Below, piece by piece: positions 10,200 to 24,100 of a stretch of DNA of 64,000 nucleotides. Source of the DNA: Pyrrhosoma nymphula. Its lineage: Eukaryota > Arthropoda > Insecta > Odonata > Coenagrionidae. Within the stretch, counting starts at the first letter, position 1; every line of letters begins with the position of its first letter. The stretch lies in NCBI GenBank assembly GCA_963573305.1, contig OY754329.1, positions 144,781,266-144,845,265 of the forward strand. The letters are read 5' to 3'. Both the position numbers and the translations under genes were made by a program. Under the pieces are notes generated by a model. That model searched no databases and was not told the DNA's origin. It saw nothing but the letters and a program-made list of their open reading frames with translations.

Positions 10200-12989
10200 A
10201 TGAATAAGTTATTGATTTGTCATGTTAACGCACAATCGCTAAGGGACCACTTTGACGAATTTGAAGACTATTTTTTGAAACGGGCGTTCCACATCATTGC
10301 AATATCCGAAACCTGGCTTAAACCTAATGTCTGCTCAGCAGATGTCAACCTGCGAGGTTACGAATTATACCGATGGGATAGAGTGGAGAGAGTGGGGGCG
10401 TCGAGTGGCAGTGTTTGTCCGAAACGACTTCCGAAACGTCTGAGGTTCGGCAGCTCGGTGCTTCACAGGGACACCAGGAATGTGCACTTGAATACCTTAT
10501 GCTGGAGATAACCGTTGAGAAAAGCAACATTTTCTTTATAGTGATTTATCGTCCACCAAAAACAGGATTTCTTAAAGAGTTGGAGAAAGTTCTGTTTGAA
10601 ATGGTACCATTGTACGAAAATATAATCATCACAAGGGATTTCAACGTAAATTTTCCCCAAGATAGCATAGAAAAACAAAAATTAGAAAATCTCTTTTTCT
10701 CACTTGATCTCCACATAGTGCCATTCAACCCTACGCACCATCTGGCCAATAGTAATTCATGGCTAGATCTTATCGTCACTGATCAGGGGGATAAAATTTC
10801 AAAACATGCGAAATGTGCAGTTAATTTCCTATCATTCCATGATCTAATATACGTATCATATGCATTACCTGTCCCTAAGCTATCTGAAACAGTATTCGCC
10901 GGTCGTAAATACAATGATATAAATGCAGAAAATCTCTCCAGCGATCTCCTGACACAAGATTGGAACGAGTTATTTGTGGTTGAAAGTGTTGACGATTAGA
11001 TTAGCACATTTTACAGAATTATGACGACACTGATGAATAAATATGCGCCCCTTAAAGCCTTTCATGTAAGGCATAAACCTCCGCCATGGACCACTCTGGA
11101 AATAAGAACCATCATGAGAGAAAGAGACAGGGAGAGGAAAAAAGTTAATTAGAACCGCGCATCCGAAAGCACATGATAGATTTAGGTTGCTTAGGAACAA
11201 AGTTGCTTCCCTTATTAGAAATAATAAAAATGAATTCCTCATGGAAAAGTTTACAAATGCAAAGGACAGCCGCACGCTATGGTCGTATATTCGTAAATAT
11301 AAAATTATAAACAATAGCAATAATTCAAGGGTAACTCCTCCTTAGAAGACCTCAACGACATCTTCCTATCCATTCCAAATCACACTCAAACTCATAGAAT
11401 AATATCAAATGTTGTACCATTCAAGGACAATAACTTCTATTTTACGCTACCCTCACCGGCCACAGTAAAAAAGGAGATCGGGAAAGAACGAGGTTAACTG
11501 CAATCGGGCCTGATGAAATGCCAAAGAAAATAATCCAATTATGCATAAACAAAATTCTGCCAGTGAATCAGCATTTATATGAATACTGTCTGCAGAATTC
11601 GTGTTCCCATCTTGTTGGAAGAAAGCTTTTATAAGGGCAATCCCGAAAGTTCCGATTCCCAAAGACGTATCCGACTATCGGCCAATTTTTATTCTCAGCG
11701 TGCTATCCAAAGGATTAGATAGAATCGTTGAGACGCAACTGAAAGAGTATCTTGCGAAAACTATCCTCTACGACCCACTTCAATCAGGATTTAGACCAAA
11801 TCATTGTACGCAAACAGCGCTCCTTAAATTAACAGAAGGTATTAGATCAAATAAAGAAAAAAAAGGATAATAATTTTAATTTTATTAGATTTCAAAAAAG
11901 CTTTCAATTCCTTCGATCATGAACTGCTTCTACAGAAATTGAAGGATTTTAATTTCTCTGCCAGACGTTAAACTGGTTCAAATCATATTTAACAGGACGC
12001 GAACAAGCAATAAAAAGTGAAGATGGATCATTATCCACCTGGAAACCCGTCTCTATCGGCCTACCTCAGGGCTCAATACTGTCTCCACTACCATTTTATA
12101 TTTTCCTGAAATATTTACCCGATACCCTCCAACACTGCGGTTATCACTTGCATGCCGATGATCTACAAATTTACATATCTTGTCCCCCCTCATCACTACG
12201 TGAAACGATCGGCAAAGCGAATGAGGGCATAAATAGAATATGCATATGGGCCAATGGCAAAATAAATTTATCAATCCATTGAAAACTATTGCGATCATTA
12301 TAGGTAGCACGAAATAAATAATTAACTTTGTAACATAGGCCCGAATATTAGGGTGCAAAACTGCAACATTGAATTTTCCAAGTCAGTGCTTGATCTGGGA
12401 ATGAAGATAGATGATACGCTCTCTTGGAAAGAACATGTTAACGAAATATGTAATAAGACGTTCAGAACGCTATCCAGTTTGAAAAGAAACCGAAAGAGCC
12501 TACCCCCAAAAATCCTACTTCAAATGGTCACCTCACTGGTATTACCTTACTTTGACTATTGCTGCGTAGTATACAACGACATAATAGAGGACCTGAATCT
12601 TAAGCTACAGAGGACAATGAATGCTTGTATCAGGGTCATATACAACGTCCCTAAATACGACCATGTAAGCTCATATTATAGGAAGGCAAAATTACTTACT
12701 GTCAAACAGAGAAGGACCTATTTCGTCATAAATTTGACACGGAAAATTTTAACTACTATAACACCCGAATACTTATTTAACCGCTTTCAATTTTCCCGCG
12801 AAATTAAACAGAGTAACCCGTGCACCATTAGAACAGTTATACACTCCTAGCCACAGATCTACAGCGTACAGCTACTCCTTCGATGTACAGGCAGCAAGGT
12901 GCTGGAACGCTGTACCTATGGAAATTAGAAACGCTTCCCAAAGTTTATTCAAAACTAAAGTATTTAATTATGTCTATCCATTGGAGTGA
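10200..12989 (+). pseudogene. LINE copy A ORF2: endonuclease and reverse transcriptase
   Basis: The apurinic-type endonuclease starts MNKLLICHVNAQSL (10200). It continues with ISETWLKP, then, after a frameshift near 10420, IVIYRPPK (about 10540) and the DFNVN block (10636), and NSWLDLIVTD. The reverse transcriptase has WKKAFIRAIPKV and DYRPIFILSVLSK (11610-11715), LQSGFRPNHCTQTALLK (about 11780-11830), LLDFKKAFNSFDHELLL (about 11880-11930), and LHADDLQIY (about 12149-12175), in which the usual Tyr of YADD is His. The C-terminal region (12353-12989) ends with a W-N-A-V-P type motif and a TGA at 12987. Stops near 10998, 11150, 11870 and 12850 and several frameshifts make it non-functional. The ORF order and motifs fit CR1/jockey-superfamily LINEs. 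Confidence 0.8.
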
Positions 12990-13027
12990 TGTTGCCCTTT
13001 TTCAGATTAACATACATTGCTAAATAA

Positions 13028-13510
13028 TTGGTGGATGGCAGTATCGGGTCATTCAAGTTGTGTGGCAGTGTAACTCGGGGGTGGGGGTTGGTACGGTTGT
13101 GGCAGGCGATGAGGGATGTAGGTATTTGTTGCCCCAGCCAACCCACTACCCTCGAAATGAGTATCACCTGTCGTTTTGTTTTTTTTTTGGACGGAAGGAA
13201 AGCCATATTAAGCCATTATTTATTGTTAGGAGTTAAATTGAACATGAACCAGGGATCTGTGGGAGACTGATTGTATAATGGGCTAATTGGTGGTGAGATA
13301 TATACTAAAATTGTGTGAATCGTAAAAGGAATTAATTGTGCAATTATGTAATCCTCAATGATTTTATTTGTATTGAAATTGGATATGTGAACCAGGTTGC
13401 TGGTAGAGAGATGCCTGGGGTGGTGGTGGGTGTGATGGTGGCAGGTGAAGAGGGATGTGGGTTTTTGTTCCCCCGACCTATCCACCACCCCAAGGGTGAA
13501 CCAGACTGGA
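13028..13510 (+). repeat. Two related 3' UTR modules of LINE copy A
   Basis: Bases about 13028-13160 and 13376-13510 share the order GGTTGGT/GGTGGT...GTGGCAGG(C/T)GA-GAGGGATGT(A/G)GGT-TTTGTT(G/C)CCCC...CCACTACC/CCACCACCCC. The copies are clearly diverged. G-rich first halves and C-rich second halves give each module hairpin potential. They sit between the ORF2 stop and the ATTCT tail. Confidence 0.6.
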
Positions 13511-13612
13511 TAAAACGCAAATTATGGGAGAATGTACCATTTGATGTATTACTTTTTGAACCTAGAGTCCTTTGGACTAGGTTCTACTAAATACATTATT
13601 CTATTCTATTCT

Positions 13613-14470
13613 AAATGCCTGAAAAAACTTCACTATACGAGTTTAATGAAAAGCCGTTGGGTAAACTAAGGGAAATGGCGCAGTAAAGGAAGAAACGAGG
13701 TGAAAACAATGATAAACTGAAAACACGATGGGAACGTTCCAAGGACCAGAAAGCAATGGATCAAGGAATGAAACCGTAAATTTAAAGAATCAATAGTTCA
13801 ATGTATTAGTTATGAGAAAAATTTCGACTTACGCCTTGATTCAGCTGAAAAACACAGCAATATAACGTAGCGAAATGAAAATTAAGTATTCATTTCTTCC
13901 CCTTAGTTTAGTTAAGATTGATCATGTAAGAATATAAGATTAAACTTTACCATTGATCAATAGGGCAAAGACAAAATAAAAAAATCTGGCGGGTGGGGGA
14001 AAAAGAGAGAAATAGAAAAAAACTTACTTGGATGTTTCGGACTGTTCGGTCCTCCTATAGCTTTACAGTGTATTGCATATAGTATATTATTCTACAGAGG
14101 GTATTAGGTATGGTAATTTTACCTAATAAATTCCTAATCTTTGGCAATAGTTCATAGTTTCTATGAAATCGATGGATACTCAAAGTTTTAAATCATATAA
14201 TTTCACAATCTTGAATTCCTGGTTGGGCAGAGGGACAAGAGATTATTTTTGACGAATGTTAATCAAAATGTTAACGAAGAAAATATAATCTTTCTGAATT
14301 CTTTGCAAAAGGATATATCTATTTCAGTCTTGCAACAAATTAATAATAAAAATACTAGGCACTAATGAGGAGACATCATTTAGCCATTAGGTCGGTTCAT
14401 GGCCCTTTGCTTTCTGTACCATGTATTTACCATCGAATAGGACGATAACCACGAAAATTAAAATTCAAAC
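13613..14470. other. Intergenic DNA upstream of UBE3B
   Basis: No coding similarity. On the minus strand, CCGAAACATCCAA followed by GTAAGT (about 14027-14045) looks like a splice donor after a retroelement-end-like motif, but no partner exon or protein is visible. Confidence 0.4.
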
Positions 14471-14479
14471 TGAACGCCA

Positions 14480-14734
14480 GACTTAAACGTAAAATGGTGG
14501 ACGAAGCAAGACCGGCCAATGGGATTCATGGGAATTCACTACCTACCCCACCTACCGCCACCTACCCTACCTTCACTGAAAATATTCGCGAGCGAAGTGA
14601 CTGTCGCATTGCCCACTCAAACAAATATAACAAATGTCAAATCTCAAATGCGATGGCTTTCCTACAAGGCGTGCTTTTGGAATGCTTATGCAATGTGATT
14701 GCTGCGATGAAAAAATATAAAATTTTCCCTCAAT
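14480..14734 (+). other. UBE3B: Probable 5' untranslated first exon of UBE3B
   Basis: A relatively GC- and CpG-rich stretch (14480-14620) is followed by a consensus donor CAAT|GTAAGT (GT at 14735). The next acceptor is TTCATTTTAG at 14977-14986, which begins the exon carrying the UBE3B ATG. That gives a 252-base first intron. An ORF of about 96 codons crosses the donor and does not resemble any known protein, so I read it as untranslated. The transcription start is not defined. Confidence 0.5.
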
Positions 14735-15027
14735 GTAAGTATATAAACTTTAAATTGCCATTTGTTTTGAAGTGGAATATTTAGTGGTTTTCCTTGAATT
14801 GAAACTGATTGTCAGTGCATCACTTAAATAAAAACCCCTCTCTGCCCTTTAATTACTAAATATCTATTCATCGGTTCCATAAATTGCCCTGTATTAAAAG
14901 CTGAAATGAGAAAATAATTTGGCCTTTTTTTGCTTGTATGCTTCTTTACGTCAGTTTCTTCCCTATTTGTTCATTTTTCATTTTAGGAGTTACCTAATCG
15001 TTCTTGAGCAGTTTATGCTTGAGAAAA

Positions 15028-15191
15028 ATGTTCAACAAAGTACCGGAATCATCCAAAGGAAGTTTTCTGGAGCAGACCAAAGCGGCTAGAGAAGAAAGAG
15101 CTTTAGAGAAAAAAAGGGAAACTGCTGCTACATGTATTCAGGCTCATATTCGTGGTTGGTTGGATCGTATCAGATTTTCAAAAAAGATATT
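15028..15191 (+). CDS. UBE3B: UBE3B coding exon 1 (residues 1-54, IQ motif)
   Basis: Starts MFNKVPESSKGSFLEQTKAA at ATG 15028. A basic-acidic helix (REERALEKKRE) runs into the IQ motif, the calmodulin-binding element known in this family. The exon itself opens at 14987 after the acceptor. Donor TT|GTAAGT; codon 55 is split after two bases. Confidence 0.93.
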
Positions 15192-18100
15192 GTAAGTGTT
15201 CAATTTTTAATTTAAATTTGAAGAAGAGAAGTTTCAATCGCGGCATCAGTTGTAACGGAGGTGATAACGTGATTGCGCTAAATCATTCCTTTTGTGTCTC
15301 AGGGAGCAGTTTGATGAACTTTTCGCGGACATCGGAGATGATAAAGTGGCCTCTTTGAAACCAGCTATTCTCGTGTATCGAACTACCCTCAAATTTTTGA
15401 TTGTGTGGAAAAAAGACAGAGACAAAGTTCGCTTCGAAAAGCTTTGCAGGTAAAAATCACAATTCAGCGATCTTATTTATTAATGTTATGTAAAACTTTC
15501 AGCCTCTTGCAGTACGTAAACACATGAATGTACTAAAATATATTGAATAGACACTGAAATATATTTCACATGATTTAACCTGAGATAAAAGTTTAGTTGA
15601 CTTTCAATTATGATAGTTTCTAATTTCATTACATAATGTATTATTAAATTATGCAATGGCAACATCACTTTGAAGTGTCCACAATTCGTCATTTATATTA
15701 CTGTTGTTCTGAAATGAAAAGATAGTCACGGCATGACGATTAATATTCTTGAAGCGGTTCATTTCGCTCGGGTTATCTGCTGTGTGTCTTCTGACATCTT
15801 CTGTGCCATTTCTTCATATTGCTCTTTTAGTCATTGCTTTTAGTACCATTGTCTCCACTGGCATTTGGTGTTTCATTGTTTTTTTACTAGTGCTTTTTTC
15901 TGTTTATACCCTGAGCCCTACTAAACTATTTATCTTCTGTTACACTCTGAAATGAACCTTCCATTTTTTGCTACAATGGAGTGTAAATTATCAAGGGTGG
16001 CTATCCTGGTAATAATAAATATTTGTAATGTTCCCATATATTTGATTTTCCTCAGCAAAAGGATCACACACATCAACATCTTTCTCATTCCTTCATTATC
16101 TCAGTCATTGGCATGAATAGCATCTCTAATGGATCAAATGTCAACTACTTAGAACCCTAGTAGTCCTCATTCTGAATTAGGTCTTGAGATAATCTGTATC
16201 TCTAGGCTGCCTGTGACAATTGATTTGCATTTGCTTAGACCAGAAACCTAAATTGAATAAATATCTTCAAAAATTTACTGAGAAAAGCACAAAAATATTA
16301 TCTTCTTGGTTCTAATGAATATGCTATCATCTATTGAACTGCAAACAAAATACATGAGCATCTTTTACATATCTTATCTGTTACCTACCTACATGTTAAT
16401 TAGTATGCTGCAGCCATATCATTTCTTGCTTGAGAGTATATTTGCTAAAATTTAATGAAAATTTTACAGTGGTGTTGTCAAGCATTTCAAGTATATGTGG
16501 AGAGTGATGCCTTTCCTTTCCTCTTTCTTTTGCAATAGGTATATTAAATTTTCATAAGTTTCTTTAATACCTTGCCATTTTTGTGGGTATGTTCGTTGTG
16601 TCACCTCCATCTCTTGTAACCAAGGTCACCTCTGAAGGCCGTTTTACACAATGCACTTTATTGCACAATCTGATATATGTATGGATGTGCTTTGAAAATT
16701 ATGTCCTGTAAAGCGGTGAACTGGAAGAATGCATGCACAAATGCATTAATAACGTGGGAAAATAGCCCCTGCTCTAATTCCATGCCCAAGTTCTCGTAAT
16801 TTCTGTAGATCAAATTATACAGTACAGGGACTCATGTAAAATGGCCTTGGCTATACGTTAGTGCTGAGACTCATGTTTCTTCACTCAATGTGTCATATTA
16901 CATTACCATATCCAACTATATTAACAACTATTACCATACATGTAACTTTCTTAGCTAAACCCTACATTATGAAATGTTTGTGTTTAGTAACTAACCCAAA
17001 TATAATTATTGCACCATCACGAAATTTACGTAAGTGGATCATTCTTTGGTGGCACAACTTTTATTAAATTACTAGGGCATCAGAATAAGGAAAAGTAGTC
17101 ACCAATTAAATTCCTTACAACTTTGTTAGTCTGTTGTTCACATTTATTTTTGGAACAAGAAATAAGGTAAACCATTATTTTCAGGAAATGGTACGCTACT
17201 AATGTTGAGACTTTTCCTTAGGCATAAAATCCATTATGTTACTCAAGAGTGTACTCACTCACTCACTCAGTGATTCAACCTGAATGTTGGTATTGGATAG
17301 GTGAGAGTAGAGCTCACCCCGTACTAAGCCACAGGCGTGTGAATTTCACACATTCAGGGTATGGGGGCCTGTTCCTTTCCCTGGGCCACCTCGCACTCCG
17401 AGGATTTTTTTTGTTTCGAGTGCACAGAAGGTTATTTTATCAAACTGTTAATGATCCCATTGGGGCAAATTCCTAACTTTGTTGACAAATGTCTCCCCTA
17501 CATCCTTTATCGACATCGGCAAGTCTCTATACCTCATCCTTCTTAGTGGCCAACAGTTTTGGCGATCTCGACTATTAATAAAGCGACTTAGTTCAATATT
17601 TTATGTAAAATGGCTTACCAAGATCAAGCGCTTAGTAGTAGATGTCAACAAAACTGTCAACCATTGCGAAGATACGGTTTATACACTAGACAATGTTGAC
17701 AAAGTCAGCAGGGGGAGACAAAAGTCACAGACTGTACGCCCAGGATGTAGAGTCAGTATGGATAAATTTTCATCATCCTTATACAAACAGTACTTGCCAC
17801 CATTTTATCGACTTTGTTAGATGATTTTAATATTTCTTAATTTATTTTTTTATCAGGTACCTTATATTCAGCCTTGAGTCTGATTCTGCACGCCTTAGCT
17901 ATGTTGGTGTGGTCCTTAGTAAAGAACATGCAAAGCCCTGGATTGCCCACATCAAGAAACTCCTTACATCAGGCTGTTGCGAGTACTTGTCTAAACTTCG
18001 ACCTGAGCTGTCGGCCGATGCACGTTCATCACTGCTCATGCTGCACACCTTGGTGTCGTTCACATCCACAGCATCATGGGTTCTCTTTCAAACTCCGTCT

Positions 18101-21100
18101 TCCATTGGTGCAACTGCTACCAATGCTGCAATGGTTGCCCTTAGACCTGGGATGAACCAACTGTGTGCAAATATAATGGGGCACTTATTTGCAAATGGAT
18201 TTTATGTCACTTTGAAGGTGAGTCTTGTGGTGTGGTTTATTTCCATTAAATATAAGAGAAACCTTAAAAAATCTTAGATTTTTTCCAAGCTATTTGCTGT
18301 GGGGATGGAATTGTTTTTTTTTATCTCTATAGGAGAGAAAGTGAGATAATGTCTCAGAATTGGGGCTGTTCGGATAAGGACTGTCCAAAATCCTATCAAT
18401 CAGCTGGTGGAATACCCAATTAGAAAATTCAACTAAATGGTCCTAAATACATTTTGCATGTCCTCACTTGAGTCTCCATGCTTGTGAGAATTAACATTAT
18501 ATATGAATAAATGTTTTATAGAGTTTTGTCTTTTAAATTTTGCCTTGGTCAAAATTTATATAATATAGGCCTTGTCCTTTGTTGAGTTCATCATTCTCTG
18601 ATATGAATTTTCTGTGGAGTATCACTAATCCAGAATTCTAATTAATGGAAGTATCCTAACCATAACTAAATTTGAAGATATTTCTTTCATTTCATACCAT
18701 TGAAATAATTACTTAACAAATTTTGAGGTCAAAAATGTAGTGGAATAAGTAATTCATTGCATTGTGTATTTCTATTGTTCTAAATGGAAGGAGGTGCTGG
18801 TGGATCCCTTGGCACCTTTTGTAAAGAGCAGGGCAGTGGATTTATCTCCACCCTTCCTCCACTTCCCAAATAATTCTTCCCTTACCAACTTACCCACCTT
18901 TCATAAAAGGTGTAATAGTCTGGCACGCTAACCACCAGACGAACTTGATTTCAATTTGAATATAAACTTTTGGATATATTAAATAATAAACTTTTAAGCT
19001 GATATGGCTTAGGAAACCATTAAAACTGAGAAGTGAAAGAAAAAAGCTAAAACAGACTATGTTAAAAAAAATCAGTCTTGAAAATCATAAATTTTAAATT
19101 GAAACAAACGTTCATTTAGAGCTAAAGAACATTCACCATTGAAATACGTAATATACAAAAATAGTACATATGTGTTCTTTTAATGAGGAGTAAATTTTAA
19201 GGAACCCTCAATTTGTAGAATATGGATTTAAAAAAATAGATTGGGAAAGGTTCCTAAGGATCTCTCCCCTTTCTTCTTCTTCTATCCTAAAAGATGCAAA
19301 TGATGCTAGATGCTGGCCACCTCCCAAAACCAGTTGTGGAGTATTATACCTTCCTAGTGTTTTTTTCTCATTTTATTTTATGTTATATCCTTCCATGGCA
19401 CATCTCTTCTACGTCTAATGATCATAGATCATAGAACCTTGAACAAATCTTTCATATATAAGTTTGCCTTCATATTTTATTGCTCAATCTTTTCTGGATT
19501 TCCTGCCCTGAGCATAGTGTTAACATTTCATGTTACTGTTATATATATTTGTTGTGATCTTCCTGTGTTTTCTTTCTGTCACCTGTCTGAACAAGGATTT
19601 TTCTTGGTGATGATGGTGGAGGCGTGGCTACTGGCCTTTGTTGGGCTCAACACCCATCCTATTGTACTGGGTCGCATAGAGACCAGGAATCACCATCTCA
19701 TTGAACCATTCCCTTATAAAGTTCATGGGTGCAATATTTGAGATGGCTTCCCATCATCTTCCTCAATTTTGGAAGTACATACATATTCTGGTTTATTGAA
19801 CGTTTCTTAAATATTCTAAGCTTATATAATGCCATGATGCTGTAAGTTTCAATGGCAGCCCTTTAGCATAGCCTCCTTAGGTTGTATCATATTTCCTCAA
19901 GGTCTTCATTTTTTTCCTTCAAGGAGAAAAAGAACTAGATATATTTAACCTAAATGGTGATAATATCTATCAAAATATTTTGCTAAGATAATGGAATAAA
20001 TTTTCTTTAGAGAAATATTGAAATCAGAGAGGATTTTCTGTGATGATTTGTGGTTAATATTACTAAGAATAATCTGACAAACCTTGAACTACATTATTTT
20101 GAAGAGTTCTTGCTATTTCGTGATTTATAAAACTTTTATATTTACCAACAAAACATTCAGTCGGTCCCTTTCTCTAGCTGCCACAACTTTGAAGTCTTCC
20201 ACCTTTGAAAACTGATATTTAGAAATTCTATAGTATTATGGATAGTAATATTAAGATTTAACTCACACATTGCAGCTTTAGTTAATGAATACTTTCCTAT
20301 GTGCTCATAGTTCTATTATGATGAAGTTCAATGGGAATCTGGTTGGTGTTATGGATAGAGTACTGGCTTCCTATCCCGAGGGCTTACGTTCGAGTACCGT
20401 TAGTGGCAGGGATTTTTCAGTTGAATCCCAATTCCTATTTGGGTGCTACATGGATAGCTTTTCAAGTGCAGTACTCTATCCTTTGAATGGGGCATTAAAC
20501 TGTGGTCCCTATGTCCCATTAAGAGTAGGCTAATGCTGATGTTGGGTTTCTCATCACTCCTCCTCTATGACCCCTATAATTCTTCCCTTACTAACTTACC
20601 CACCTCTCCTTTAAGGTGTAAATGACCTCAGCTGTTAGTCGCCTCCTCAAGTAACCAACCAATGGTGAAATTTGAGATGGTTTTAAGTATTTTTTAAGGT
20701 TTGCTCTCAAAAAGGAGGAAAATAAGAGCAAACCTCTAAAAAAAATGGGTTCCCTGTGTACCACTGAAATGTGGATTACTGAAGGGAACCCATCCTCAAT
20801 TGTGGGGCTTGAGAGCTGACCAAGAATCTTAATGGGACCCCGTGCTTTGTCGTATAGACATGAACCTCCCTGGGAAGCTGATCATGGCTTAAATTCACAT
20901 TGAGTGTGTTAAAGAATTGTTAATTTCACTGGAACTTTAAGAAAAATGGAAGAATCCCATCCCTATTATGTATAAATATTTCAAGTTGTAAGTGTGAATT
21001 GAAGAAATCGTTTGATATTGTGTGAGCTTTTGATTATGTTTGATTAACTTACTATTACAGGGTTTTCTCCTTCGAGGCTTGGGAAGGTCTAAGGTAAATC

Positions 21101-24100
21101 TGAGGCATGTGACTCTGTCAGCTGCATTCACCTTGGCCACGCGACCTCTCATATCTGCCAACTTTTCTGATAAACTTCTCACAGAGTTCCTGATACATAT
21201 ACTTTGTATGCCAGGCCTTGTACTGCACCTTCAGAACCTCTCTCCTGAGGTTAGTTTTCTGATTTACATTTCCTTGCATTGTTTTAGGGCCGTTTTACCC
21301 GATGAAAGATTTTGTACAAACGAATGTACGTGAGATTGTACGTTTGTCTCAACGAAATTAGAACAGGTTCTATTTCCCGTGCAGGCATTGAGACATTCGC
21401 ACAAGCGTTCATACAATTTGCCGCTTTACACGATACATTTTGCCTCATGCAAGAGTTCACGGAAGAGTTTGTACAAACAAATGTACCGTGTAAAACGGCC
21501 TTTAGAGTATTCACCATGAAAATATCATCAATATTAGTAAATAGATAACTCCTTAGTTATTCAGGTTCCTTCCACATTGGTTCATCTTGGTAGGTGAAAG
21601 TTAAACTGGCATTCCATTTGGCAATTTCTTGTTTGTCTTTGGTCAGGAATGCCGGTGAAACTCTTTTATCATGATGAACCAGTGTGGAAAGAACTCAACA
21701 GCCTTGAAGTCATCTTCAAATCACAGCAAAATCTTTACAGCAACCATTTTAAAGTAATTTTTTATGCTTAGTGAGAAAAATCAATGTGATATGCTAATTC
21801 TATTCTTAAATAATCTGCTTCAATTCAACCCTCATAACCATGAGTTTCATGTCCTGATGTACAGGGCTTATGTAAACTGTAAGCTTGCCCTCTGAATTTC
21901 TTAGGGTAATCTCCTTACTTCTTAGGGTACTCTCACAGTATTTTTCTGTGATGTTATAAGGTATTTAATTAATAAAGCTGGGTGTTTCTTTTGGATGATG
22001 CTAAATACTTCTCTCCAATATCCATTCACAAGTCTCTTGTGTTTTTGTTCCATAAATATGCTCTCAAGTACATTGACACAATCCTTAACTCCTTGTAATT
22101 CTTTGCTCATTTTTTGTCTAGAGGAAAGGCATATAATGTATTTAATAAGTCCTATGGCATTGATTTTCCACTCTTGATCTAATGGCAATTCAAAATTTCT
22201 TCCTTGTTCAACCATTGGGTTGTGAAAGATTTGGTGCTTTCCTGACAATGAATGTCTGTGAAGTTGTCTATTTTATTATTAATTCAATTGTAACTTTTTC
22301 ATTAAATTTTAGCGGCTCGTTCCACTTTTGTTATTGTACTATGTTTATGATAATTTTTGGCTGTGATGAGAGACTATTATTTTTATGAATAAAATAGCTG
22401 CCAAACTACAGAATTTAATATTTCTTCTCTATGTTTCATACCATTTGTAATGCATGTCTTTTTCTTCAACAGTGTGTTACAACTATGACAAGTCATGGTT
22501 TATTAGAGAAGAGTTTAACTCTTTTGAGTGTGGAGCAAAATATGAAAATTATTTTTAATGTCTTGGAGGTCAACTATGCTCTTTGCCTTCTGGCAAACTT
22601 GATCCATATGGCTTACATTGAAAAAGAAACTACTCTGCCGGAAATATATTTCCCTACATTTACAGTAAGTATTTCCATGTTAAGTAATGCCATCATTCTT
22701 GTGTTGTTTTGGTGTTGTTTTTTTAAAATAAATTTTAAAATTGTATTGTTGATGTATGATGGATTAATACTATTTGGGCTTCAATTTTCCCATTTATTTA
22801 TTTTTTCATTTTTTAAATTTTATAGTTTGTAATAACGAGCCTACTTGAAAGTTGCCGTCAGTATGTTGCGGGAAAGTTCTCCAACTGGGTCCACTGGAAT
22901 CCTGTGCTCGGTTGGTTTTGTGGAGGCACTGACATGGATCTTCATGATGCTATGGTCCACATCAAAGCACAGCTTTATCTTCTTTGGAGTGGTCCAATGG
23001 TGGCTGTTATGTTCCGGGATTTGCCGGCCTTAGCCATGGATGAGGATATAGTTTCTTCACCTGTGTCTATTTCGCAAACTGTGACAGATCAGCAGACATT
23101 AGCCACAGCAGTTACGTCTGGTGCTGGAAACTTTTTTCGAAGGGCACTAGAAAGGACAACAGGGCAGGGAAAAGGGAGTGTGACTAGAACCCCCGTCAGG
23201 AAATTAGGGGCCCCTGAAGTTACCAAAGTTGCATTCCTCTGTGGACTTTATCAGACAGCTTTAACTACTCTCGCTCAAATACGCCTGGATATACTGACAG
23301 GTAAGATCTTGTTAATCAGTTTTTCTCAGACTCCAGTGTGGCTATCATATTATTTAAGTGTTTCATTCAATCTCAAATTCTAATTGATTTTATTCAGATA
23401 TCACGCGGCATACACCTAAATGAATGCTTATTTGTGTGTAAGGTTGAATATAGAATTTCATGGTTTCGTTGAAAGTGGTTAAACCTTTAAATGCCTAGCG
23501 TGCTCAAATAGTCCCTTTAAATGTTTTCTCTGCATGCCATGAGTGCCCAAAACATCCCGGCTCCGGGCATCCGTCAATTTAAATCCAGCGGATAAAGGTT
23601 AAGTCCAAGTTCTACATCTTTGTGGTAGTGAACCACTAATGCTTAATTACTGCTTTCAATTAATTTTTGATATGTGCTTTAATATAATTATTTTGCAATA
23701 TCAAAAATGGATAATGAGGAATGAAGGGAAGGGAGGCAGTATGAATAGAATAAATCTCCATAGAATTCTTTAAAAATAACTTATGAGAAGAGGGAAGGCT
23801 ATGATTCCATGGACTCATATGATGGAATCCTATCCAATCCTTTTTTTTTCTAGAATTGATCAAAGCTTTTCATGAAATAAGATATCCAATATAGGTAGTT
23901 AAGTTTAATAAGAGAAGATAATACGTCTTGGTGTTGGTAAACAGGAGGAGCTGAATCTTCTGAACACCTCATTGTGTTCCATGTTTGGCTTTATCCTCGC
24001 GGACTGTGGCACTAAGCGCACGCTTTGGACAGCTTATTGACATCATATGCCAGGAGGCGGGAAGGAGCAGGAACCTTCTCGGATTTGCCAAAGGGAGGCG

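Larger units (their letters stand above)
8501..13612 (+). mobile_element. Near full-length CR1/jockey-like LINE (copy A)
   Basis: One non-LTR retrotransposon with ORF1 (8505-9870), ORF2 endonuclease and reverse transcriptase (10200-12989), a 3' UTR with two related modules (about 13028-13160 and 13376-13510), and a 3' tail of ATTCT repeats ending at about 13612. The ATTCT-type tail is the kind known for CR1/L2 elements. It is interrupted in ORF1 by a MITE and has several stops and frameshifts in ORF2. Its end lies about 870 bases upstream of the proposed UBE3B first exon. The 5' boundary is not defined. Confidence 0.75.
18218..21060 (+). other. UBE3B intron 3, with SINE copies
   Basis: Holds a tRNA-derived SINE (20333-20650) and the 3' part of a second copy (18788-18950). 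The remainder, 18960-20330 and 20660-21060, shows no recognisable coding or repeat structure beyond short AT-rich runs. Confidence 0.55.

Noticed and set aside
14025..14110. Minus-strand 5' exon of a gene divergent from UBE3B (GTAAGT after CCGAAACATCCAA)
   Set aside because: The motif resembles retroelement-end sequence and no downstream coding exon is visible within the window.
14494..14784. 96-codon ORF upstream of UBE3B
   Set aside because: No similarity to any protein I know, and it runs through a consensus splice donor at 14735; better read as a 5' UTR exon.
20333..20400. tRNA gene candidate on the + strand
   Set aside because: Only A- and B-box-like motifs are present and the sequence continues into a SINE body shared with 18788-18950.
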